Positions 57,704-63,188 of a stretch of 63,188 nucleotides of DNA are shown here, in pieces. Source of the stretch: Chloroflexota bacterium (GTDB lineage: Bacteria; Chloroflexota; Anaerolineae; Anaerolineales; Villigracilaceae); the NCBI GenBank assembly GCA_021824575.1, contig JAKAKJ010000058.1, forward strand, positions 1-63,188, read 5' to 3'. How positions within the stretch are numbered: the stretch's first letter is position 1; every line of letters starts with the position of its first letter. Made by a program: the position numbers and the translations under genes. The notes under the pieces are model-generated. The model had not been told where the DNA came from. It worked only from the letters and a program-made list of their open reading frames with translations, and searched no databases.

Positions 57704-58657
57704 ATGAAATGTCGTAAATGTGGTGCGAAGGCCTCGGTCAACATGCACCAGCACAAACTGGCGTTGTGCAAGGAACATTATCTTGAATGGGTTCCCGAGC
57801 AGACCGAACGCTTCATCAAAAAATATCAGATGTTCAAGCGCGGCGATAGAATCCTGGTTGCGGTTTCAGGCGGCAAGGATTCGCTTTCGCTGTGGGACAT
57901 CCTTGTTCGACTCGGCTATCAGGTGGACGGGCTTTACATCGGACTCGGAATTGATGAGGGGATTGGTTATTCGTCCGAGTCGCATCGTCTGGCCGAAAAA
58001 TTTGCAAACGAAAACAATCTTAATCTTCACATTGTTGACATCGAAAAAGAATACAGCCAGCCAATCCCGGTTTTGGCGGAGATCAGCCATCGCGGTCATG
58101 GCAAGCCATGTGCGGTCTGCGGACTGACCAAACGTCACGTGATGAACCGCATCGCGCGTGACCTCGGCTACGATGTACTGGCAACCGGTCACAACCTCGA
58201 CGATGAAGCGGCTGTCCTTTTTGGAAATACGCTTTCGTGGTCAGGCGAATATTTGCTGCGGCAGGGTCCGGTTCTTCCCTCGACCGATGGCTTGGCGCGC
58301 AAGGTCAAGCCACTCTGTCGCTTTTACGAACGCGAGATGACGGCTTACGCGCTTCTGCGCGGCATCGAATATATTTATGAAGAATGTCCATTCGCCGAAG
58401 GTTCGACTTCCATCTACTATAAAGAATTGCTCAACAAACTTGAGACGGATCGTCCTGGATCGAAACTAACTTTTTATCTGCGTTTCCTCGAAGCGCGTCA
58501 GAGTGGATTGTTCGTTGAGCATAATGTAGCAGCAGATGGTGATCTGCCCACATATTTGCATCCCTGTCCCAACTGCGGACAGCCAACGTCCGCGCCCGGA
58601 CTGTGTTCTTTCTGCCGCTTGATGGAAAAAGTGAAAGCGGAATCCAACGCGTTATGA
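57704..58657 (+). CDS. ttuA: tRNA 2-thiolation enzyme TtuA (TtcA/Ncs6 family)
   Basis: A 317-residue PP-loop ATPase. An N-terminal zinc-binding part (KCRKCGAKASVNMHQHK with CKEHY) is followed by the ATP loop VAVSGGKDSLS, the Fe-S cysteine pair in KPCAVCGLTKRHVMNR and the third cysteine in IYEECPFAEGS. A second zinc ribbon closes the protein (CPNCGQPTSAPGLCSFC). This two-ribbon layout is that of TtuA, which makes 2-thioribothymidine at position 54 in tRNA, rather than of TtcA. The gene pairs with ttuB. The stop overlaps the cupin start by 4 bases. Confidence 0.92.
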   Translation: MKCRKCGAKASVNMHQHKLALCKEHYLEWVPEQTERFIKKYQMFKRGDRILVAVSGGKDSLSLWDILVRLGYQVDGLYIGLGIDEGIGYSSESHRLAEKFANENNLNLHIVDIEKEYSQPIPVLAEISHRGHGKPCAVCGLTKRHVMNRIARDLGYDVLATGHNLDDEAAVLFGNTLSWSGEYLLRQGPVLPSTDGLARKVKPLCRFYEREMTAYALLRGIEYIYEECPFAEGSTSIYYKELLNKLETDRPGSKLTFYLRFLEARQSGLFVEHNVAADGDLPTYLHPCPNCGQPTSAPGLCSFCRLMEKVKAESNAL

Positions 58658-58998
58658 TATTACCAATTTCGACCGAAAACGCGGAGCATTACGTTTGGGG
58701 AAACATTTGCGATGGCTGGCATTTGCTTAAACGTGATGACATCAGCATCATCCAGGAACGCGTCCCAGCTGATGGGGCGGAAGTGATGCACTATCACAAT
58801 ATCGCGCGTCAATTCTTTTTCATCCTCGAAGGGGAAGGGATGATGATCTTCGACGATCATGAAGTCAAATTACAAAAAGGGGATGGATTGGAAATACCGC
58901 CGGAAATTCATCATCAATTTTGTAATAAGTCACAGAATGATGTTCACTTTTTAGTTGTATCCATTCCAACCACGCGCGGAGATCGAATCAATTTATGA
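58654..58998 (+). CDS. cupin-domain protein
   Basis: A 114-residue single-domain cupin. The metal-binding motif 1 is visible as VMHYHNIARQFFFILEGEG, with two histidines and the later Glu, and motif 2 as GLEIPPEIHHQFCN with the histidine. A barrel of this size can be an enzyme, a regulator or a binding protein, so no reaction is assigned. It overlaps ttuA by ATGA, so the two are translated together. The link suggests a role in sulfur or tRNA chemistry, but that is inference. Confidence 0.85.
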   Translation: MILPISTENAEHYVWGNICDGWHLLKRDDISIIQERVPADGAEVMHYHNIARQFFFILEGEGMMIFDDHEVKLQKGDGLEIPPEIHHQFCNKSQNDVHFLVVSIPTTRGDRINL

Positions 58999-59019
58999 AT
59001 CCGATTGCCATGCAAAACC

Positions 59020-59090
59020 AACCGCGAAGCGTGCTAAGAACGCAGAGTTTGAAAAAGGTTTTCCTGGCGCTCTTCGTGAACTTTGCGGTT
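59020..59090. repeat. AACCGC...GCGGTT repeat, copy 2
   Basis: An imperfect inverted repeat from AACCGCGAAG (59020-59029) to CTTTGCGGTT (59081-59090) with an A/T-rich centre (TTTGAAAAAGGTTTT). It matches the element at 25361-25435 in length, ends and A/T centre. It fills most of the 181-base gap between the cupin gene and queF. Confidence 0.7.
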
Positions 59091-59179
59091 CATTTTTTGG
59101 TATGATGGTTCTGCTGATAAAATAGGGGACAATTAATTTGGCGGTCGCAGTTCCCGCCTCAACAAAACAAAGGAGCCTT

Positions 59180-59602
59180 ATGACAACCGCATCTGATCTG
59201 AAAGACCTGACTCTGCTTGGAAGAAAAGCTCAGCCAAGCAAGAAGCTCGAGGCATTTCCCAATCACAACCCGGATCGTTATTACAAAGTAACGTTGGAGA
59301 CGAACGAATTCACTTGTCTTTGCCCAGCGACGGGCCAACCTGATTTTGCAACCATCAAAGTGGATTACGTGCCGGACAAAAAAGTAGTCGAATCGAAATC
59401 GTTCAAACTTTATTTGTGGTCGTATCGCAACGAAGGTGCTTTCCATGAACACGTGGTCAACACAATTTTGGATGATTTGGTCAAAGCGTTGAACCCGCAT
59501 TACATCAAAGTGACTGGCGCATTCAGTGTGCGCGGCGGAATTGGCATTACCGTCGAAGCGGAAAAGATCAAGACACCTGCTGCTAAGAAAGCGATAGCAT
59601 GA
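59180..59602 (+). CDS. queF: preQ0 reductase QueF
   Basis: A 140-residue NADPH-dependent 7-cyano-7-deazaguanine reductase of the unimodular type. The catalytic Cys is in [15 protein letters not shown] and the NADPH motif is [13 protein letters not shown], followed by [13 protein letters not shown]. It makes preQ1, the precursor that is put into tRNA for queuosine. The ATG at 59180 follows AAAGGAGCCTT; the longer frame begins with a TTG. It overlaps the transporter gene by 4 bases (ATGA). No preQ1 riboswitch is seen upstream. Confidence 0.94.
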   Translation: MTTASDLKDLTLLGRKAQPSKKLEAFPNHNPDRYYKVTLETNEFTCLCPATGQPDFATIKVDYVPDKKVVESKSFKLYLWSYRNEGAFHEHVVNTILDDLVKALNPHYIKVTGAFSVRGGIGITVEAEKIKTPAAKKAIA

Positions 59603-60306
59603 CAACACCAACGCGCACTTATCGCTGGTTTCCATTCGTGACGGCGTTGTTTGTCACGACGCTGGTCATCTCGAACATCATCGCCGTCAAATTGGTGAGT
59701 CTGTTTGGACTCTTTGTCCCCGCCGCGGTGATTCTATTTCCAGTCGCTTACATCTTTGGCGATGTGCTGACTGAAGTCTATGGTTACGCCCGCGCCCGTC
59801 AGGTGATATGGACTGGATTCTTCTGCAATCTTGTCGCCGTCATCGCAATTTGGATTGGCGGATTATTGCCCGCCGCGCCATTTTGGTCTGCAGGAAGTTT
59901 TTCCACGCCTCAGACCGCGCAGCAAGCATATCAAGCTATCCTTGGATTCACGCCACGACTTTTGGCCGCGTCTTTCGCGGCTTATTTGATTGGTGAGTTT
60001 CTCAATTCGTTTGTGTTAGCAAAGCTAAAGATCAAAACCGCTGGACGCTTTTTGTGGATTCGGACTATTTCTTCCACCATCGTCGGCGAAGGCGCGGACT
60101 CGGCAGTCTTTATCACATTGGCGTTTGCTGGAATCATTCCAACTGGTGGATTAATCCAAGCCATTCTCTCACAATGGTTTTTGAAAACCGCCTATGAAAC
60201 GATTGCCACGCCGCTGACTTATGTTGTAGTCAACACGTTGAAGAAGGCCGAAAGCGAAGATTATTTCGATAGAGACACGAATTTCAATCCGTTTGCGACG
60301 TCATAA
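59599..60306 (+). CDS. yhhQ: queuosine-precursor transporter (YhhQ/VUT family)
   Basis: A 235-residue membrane protein of the VUT/YhhQ family, importers of preQ0/preQ1. It has about six helices, with the signatures [38 protein letters not shown] and [18 protein letters not shown]. The start overlaps the queF stop by ATGA. Having an uptake system next to QueF suggests that the cell takes up preQ0 and reduces it. It ends before a repeat with a hairpin terminator. Confidence 0.93.
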   Translation: MTTPTRTYRWFPFVTALFVTTLVISNIIAVKLVSLFGLFVPAAVILFPVAYIFGDVLTEVYGYARARQVIWTGFFCNLVAVIAIWIGGLLPAAPFWSAGSFSTPQTAQQAYQAILGFTPRLLAASFAAYLIGEFLNSFVLAKLKIKTAGRFLWIRTISSTIVGEGADSAVFITLAFAGIIPTGGLIQAILSQWFLKTAYETIATPLTYVVVNTLKKAESEDYFDRDTNFNPFATS

Positions 60307-60312
60307 GAAAAC

Positions 60313-60422
60313 AGCCACGGAATCCGCTAATGCACACGAAGAAGCCCAGCTTATCGCTGAGCTTCTTATTTTGTTTTGTGCTCACATTGCGAAAATTCGT
60401 GCAATCTGTGCTAATTCGTGGC
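60313..60422. repeat. GCCACGGAAT...ATTCGTGGC repeat with a hairpin in the middle
   Basis: An imperfect inverted repeat with ends GCCACG.AAT (60313-60322) and ATTCGTGGC (60414-60422) and more matches inward (GCACACGAA; TTCGTGCAA). In its middle lies the hairpin at 60340-60366. It spans the gap between the queuosine transporter and glnA, which converge. Confidence 0.55.
60340..60376 (+). terminator. terminator of the queF operon
   Basis: AGAAGCCCAGC (60340-60350) pairs with GCTGAGCTTCT (60356-60366) with one mismatch and a 5-base loop. TATTTTGTTTT follows on the plus strand. It lies 34 bases after the transporter stop. Confidence 0.65.
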
Positions 60423-60461
60423 AAAAATTCTTCTTGCGTTTACTGATTACTGCCTACTGAG

Positions 60462-61802
60462 CTATGCTACTTCCAAATATCGTTCGATCTCGTAATCTGT
60501 CACGTGGATGCGATAGTCATCCCATTCCTGCTTCTTGGCGCTAACGAAAGCATCGTACGTCTCTTCTCCCAAGGCGGCCTTCACGACTTCATCCTTCTCA
60601 AGTTCGCCCAGAGCTTCGATCAGCGAGCCGGGCAATTCTTTAACGCCCAGCTTCTTGCGTTCCTTTGGCTCGAGGTGATACAGGTTGATGTTGTTCAAAG
60701 GCTTCGGAGCTTCCATCTTGTGATCAATGCCATCCAGCGCGGCGGCCAGCATCACAGTGAATGCCAAATATGGATTCGATGATGGATCGGGGAAGCGCAA
60801 TTCGGCGCGCACGGCTTTATCGCGGCCTTCGGTGTAGCGCGGGATGCGGATCAGCGCCGAACGATTCTGCTGTGCCCAACCAATGTAAACTGGCGCTTCG
60901 TAACCGGGAACGAGGCGCTTGTACGAGTTGACTGTCGGGGCGACGACCGCGGCCAAAGCGCGCGCGTGCGCTAATTGTCCCGCGATGAACGAGTAGGCGA
61001 GCTTCGAGAGATGGACTTCATCGTTCGCGTCAAAGAATAAGTTGGCGCCGGTCTTCTTGTCAAACATGGACTGGTGACAATGCATGCCTGAGCCGTTGAT
61101 TCCAAAAACAGGTTTGGGCATGAACGATGCAGTCAATCCGTGCTGCGCGGCAATGGCTTTGACGGTGTACTTCATCGTGAGGACATTGTCAGCCGTCTTG
61201 AGGGCGTTCGCAAAACGGAAATCAATTTCGTGCTGGCCCAAGGCCACTTCGTGATGGCCCACTTCCACTTCAAGCCCCATGCTGTCGAGAGCTTCCATCA
61301 AAGCAGTTCGGACGCGCACGGCTTCATCGTCCGCGGAGAAATCAAAGTAGCTGCCGGTGTCGTGCGGAACGGGATGTACGCCGTTTCCGTTCATGCCTTT
61401 GAACAGGAAGAATTCCGGCTCTGGCCCAACGTTATAAACCCAGCCGTGCTCTTCGACTTTCGCAAGCATCCGCTTCAACGTCCCGCGCGGATCGCCTTCG
61501 AACGGTTTGTCCTGCGGTGTGAAGATGTCGCAGAACACGCGGGCGCGGCGCGACTCGGCGGGAGTCCACGGTAGGACGGCATACGTGTCCGGGTCGAGAA
61601 TGAGCCGCATGTCGCTTTCCTGGATGCGCGCAAATCCTTCCACCGATGAGCCGTCGAACCAGATGCCATCTTCCAGTGCGCCCGCCAGCCCACTGATCGG
61701 CATGTCCACACTCTTCACAGCCCCGGTCACATCCGAAAACTGCAAGGCAATGAATTTGACGTTATCTTCTTTCACACGAGCGACCAAATCTTTTGAGTCC
61801 AT
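60462..61802 (-). CDS. glnA: glutamine synthetase, type I
   Basis: A 446-residue glutamine synthetase, the main enzyme for ammonia assimilation. The N-terminal beta-grasp domain has VKFIALQFSDVTGAVKSVD, then WFDGSSVEGFARIQESDMRL, the catalytic GHHEVALGQHEIDFRF, the ATP-binding KPVFGINGSGMHCHQSMFD and RFPDPSSNPYLAFTVMLAA. The length and RIQESDM pattern fit the shorter GSI-alpha type, which is usually controlled by feedback and not by adenylylation, although a Tyr is present in NLYHLEPKERKK. The ATG at 61802 follows AAGGAGAGAAGA. A 17-base palindrome lies just upstream. Confidence 0.95.
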   Translation of the reverse strand: MDSKDLVARVKEDNVKFIALQFSDVTGAVKSVDMPISGLAGALEDGIWFDGSSVEGFARIQESDMRLILDPDTYAVLPWTPAESRRARVFCDIFTPQDKPFEGDPRGTLKRMLAKVEEHGWVYNVGPEPEFFLFKGMNGNGVHPVPHDTGSYFDFSADDEAVRVRTALMEALDSMGLEVEVGHHEVALGQHEIDFRFANALKTADNVLTMKYTVKAIAAQHGLTASFMPKPVFGINGSGMHCHQSMFDKKTGANLFFDANDEVHLSKLAYSFIAGQLAHARALAAVVAPTVNSYKRLVPGYEAPVYIGWAQQNRSALIRIPRYTEGRDKAVRAELRFPDPSSNPYLAFTVMLAAALDGIDHKMEAPKPLNNINLYHLEPKERKKLGVKELPGSLIEALGELEKDEVVKAALGEETYDAFVSAKKQEWDDYRIHVTDYEIERYLEVA

Positions 61803-61832
61803 TCTTCTCTCCTTCGTTTTAGATTTTTCCAA

Positions 61833-61849
61833 CTGCGTCCGCGACGCAG
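61833..61849. promoter_or_regulatory. 17-base palindrome upstream of glnA
   Basis: CTGCGTC (61833-61839), CGC, and GACGCAG (61843-61849) form a perfect palindrome 31 bases before the glnA start and 19 bases after the stop of the EamA gene. It could be an operator for a nitrogen or stress regulator, or a hairpin in the glnA leader. Confidence 0.45.
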
Positions 61850-61867
61850 ACTTTGGACAATGCTTTC

Positions 61868-62800
61868 TTAATCTCCTACCTCAACGGGAATCGACTCCGC
61901 TTCTTTCCTGGCTCTAGGCGGGCGCGCGCTATTGATAAATATTACCGAGCCGACAATGATGACCGCGGCAAGAATCGTCCGGCTTGTGAGCGTCTCCTGT
62001 GCGATCAGGTTGCCGAGAAATACCGCCACCACCGGATTGACGTATGCGTATGTTGCAACCAATGAAACCGGCGCGTTTTGCAAGAGCCAGCCATACGCCA
62101 CGAAGCCAATCAGCGAGCCGAAAACAATCAAATAGCCAAGACCCAGCCATGATGGCGCCGAGATTGTGGCGATGTTCAATTTGCTCCATTCGCCAGTGAT
62201 GCCAGCGAAGATGAATAACGCCGCGCTTCCACACAACATCTCTGCGCCGGTTGATACCAAAGAGGAAGATGGCATGTCCGCGCCTTTGCTGTAAATCGAA
62301 CCAAGCGCCCAGAGGAATGCTGCCACCACCAACGTGCCCATCCCCAGTGGATCAAATCCTCCGCCGCCTTGAGTGAATTGAGCAGGTCCCACCAGCAAGA
62401 AGATTCCGCCAAAGCCAATCAACAAGCCGATAATGGCGCGCCAGCCGGGTTTGACCCCGCCCGGACGAATCGCTTCGATCAAAATCATCCACAATGGAAC
62501 TGATCCGACCATCAAGGCCGCGATGCCGGATGGCACGCGTTGCTCTGCAAACGAGACGAGGCCGTTTCCGCCGAGTAAAAGCAGAGTCCCGGCGATGGCC
62601 GTTGAACGCCATTGACGCGGCGTCGGGAATGGGTCACCAGCGGCGCGCCGCCAAATAAGCAGGATGGCTCCGGCGATCAAAAATCGCGTCCCGGCCAGAA
62701 TAAATGGCGGGATCGTTTCGACGCCAAATCGAATCGCCAGGTATGTTGAGCCCCAAACGATATAAACGGCCAATAACGCTGTCCAAACTTTTGTTTTCAT
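61868..62800 (-). CDS. EamA/DMT-family transporter
   Basis: A 310-residue membrane protein with ten predicted helices in two EamA repeats. The first repeat begins LLAVYIVWGSTYLAIRFGVE and the second starts near residue 145 (GMGTLVVAAFLWALGSIYSK). VATYAYVNPVVAVFLGNLIA near the end is typical of the drug/metabolite transporter superfamily. Many members export amino acids or other metabolites. The ATG at 62800 follows AAAAAGGAAAAA. It lies 65 bases before glnA on the same strand. Confidence 0.9.
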   Translation of the reverse strand: MKTKVWTALLAVYIVWGSTYLAIRFGVETIPPFILAGTRFLIAGAILLIWRRAAGDPFPTPRQWRSTAIAGTLLLLGGNGLVSFAEQRVPSGIAALMVGSVPLWMILIEAIRPGGVKPGWRAIIGLLIGFGGIFLLVGPAQFTQGGGGFDPLGMGTLVVAAFLWALGSIYSKGADMPSSSLVSTGAEMLCGSAALFIFAGITGEWSKLNIATISAPSWLGLGYLIVFGSLIGFVAYGWLLQNAPVSLVATYAYVNPVVAVFLGNLIAQETLTSRTILAAVIIVGSVIFINSARPPRARKEAESIPVEVGD

Positions 62801-62929
62801 TTTTTCCTTTTTGTGGGTCATGTTTTCCTCTTCGAGGACTTCGCAAACGTGACCTACTCAACTAACCTTCAAAATGCTCCGAGCGCCATCTCGGCGCTTG
62901 CTTCGATGCCGGGGAACGCGGTGAGAGCT

Positions 62930-63188
62930 TTATGAATTTACTTGCGCCTGTTCCCAGCCAAGCAATGCCATCTTGCGCGGTGCGCCGTAACGATAGTTGC
63001 CAAATTCACCGACACTGCGAATCACACGATGGCATGGGATCAACACTGCAATTGGATTATGCCCAACCGCGGTGCCGACGGCGCGTGATGCGGTCGGTTG
63101 TCCAATCCGGGCTGCGAGACGCTGATATGTTGTCACCGCGCCGGTTGGAACATTGAGCAGCGCTTCCCAGACTTTCAGCTGGAAGTTC
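62930..63188 (-). CDS. methylated-DNA-protein cysteine methyltransferase, C-terminal part
   Basis: The last 86 residues of an O6-alkylguanine-DNA alkyltransferase, cut by the window edge. They include FQLKVWEALLNVPTGAVTTY, the DNA-binding helix region and the active-site PCHRVIRS with the acceptor Cys. FGNYRYGAPRKMALLGWE stands for the usual GYRWGxxRKxxLL end. The start lies outside the window, so it may be a short Ogt or the end of a longer Ada-type protein. A small hairpin (62881-62899) lies in the 129-base gap to the EamA gene. Confidence 0.92.
   Translation of the reverse strand, partial: NFQLKVWEALLNVPTGAVTTYQRLAARIGQPTASRAVGTAVGHNPIAVLIPCHRVIRSVGEFGNYRYGAPRKMALLGWEQAQVNS

Noticed and set aside
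59091-59179. Possible preQ1 riboswitch before queF (GGTTCTGCTGATAAAATAGGGG)
   Set aside because: The bases resemble part of the loop of class I preQ1 riboswitches, but the pairing stem and the A-rich tail with the matching C-rich strand are not in place. I therefore do not call it.
1-63188. tRNA, rRNA, CRISPR arrays or IS elements
   Set aside because: I looked for tRNA-like T-arm patterns, repeated spacers and transposases with terminal repeats and found none, apart from the RAYT gene. Weak or unusual RNAs could be missed by eye.

Overview
This is a 63.2 kb piece of a bacterial chromosome of moderate GC content with tightly packed genes. I infer the phylum Chloroflexota, class Anaerolineae, or a close relative. 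The grounds are the neighbourhood baseplate-J-like protein / RuvX / MltG, the tandem branched-chain amino acid (liv-type) transporters, the ECF transporter with a double ATPase, the TtuB/TtuA pair, and several families of long palindromic intergenic repeats. This is inferred from gene content only; there is no rRNA, tRNA or other taxonomic marker in the window. I see no CRISPR array, prophage or classical IS element. The only transposase-like gene is a REP-associated tyrosine transposase (RAYT).

Layout. 0-5 kb: a truncated gene end, two small alpha/beta-fold proteins, a histidine phosphatase with RarA, a STAS protein, and an uncharacterised membrane protein. 4.9-9.7 kb (minus strand): a HAD hydrolase, the two subunits of a family I CoA-transferase separated by an alpha/beta hydrolase and a four-helix-bundle gene, a small membrane protein and a Tam-like methyltransferase. 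9.8-16 kb (minus): an aldehyde dehydrogenase with a lysine/alanine-rich tail, then a c-di-GMP pair (GGDEF cyclase overlapping a six-PAS/GAF/HD-GYP phosphodiesterase). 16.2-20.5 kb (plus): a SAM hydrolase followed by a complete ECF transporter. 20.6-23.2 kb (minus): a DUF1684 protein and a GH13 glucosidase. 23.3-27 kb (plus): a lipoprotein, the baseplate-J-like protein, RuvX and MltG. 27-46.6 kb (minus): an unknown membrane protein, a deaminase-CYTH fusion, an M14 carboxypeptidase-like protein, a CinA homologue with a degraded C-terminus, two orphan substrate-binding lipoproteins, and two complete liv operons in tandem. 46.6-49.5 kb (minus): a cNMP-binding protein, a LysM/M23 peptidase, DUF192 and a lone receiver domain. 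49.6-52.4 kb (plus): ExoIII and FtsH. 52.4-57.3 kb (minus): acyl-CoA ligase, MiaA, the RAYT, YraN and a glycosyltransferase. 57.4-60.3 kb (plus): TtuB, TtuA, cupin, QueF and a YhhQ-type transporter. 60.5-63.2 kb (minus): glutamine synthetase, an EamA transporter and a truncated MGMT.

How it fits together. The two liv operons plus four binding proteins, the aldehyde dehydrogenase, CoA-transferase and acyl-CoA ligase suggest a heterotroph living on amino acids and short acids, with glutamine synthetase for nitrogen assimilation. MiaA, TtuA/TtuB, QueF and the queuosine-precursor transporter form a tRNA-modification neighbourhood. Promoters that can be read are sigma70-like (TTGNNN-17-TATANT). 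Several genes have the -10 box only 6-8 bases before the start codon and no Shine-Dalgarno, which suggests leaderless mRNAs.

The most unusual material is the repeat landscape, with at least seven palindromic repeat families. One family sits inside a GH13 coding region, one inside the RAYT's own coding region, and one small element is nested in the loops of two unrelated palindromes. Other unusual items are the deaminase-CYTH fusion, the paired-cysteine signature shared by three of the four binding proteins, and the aldehyde dehydrogenase tail.
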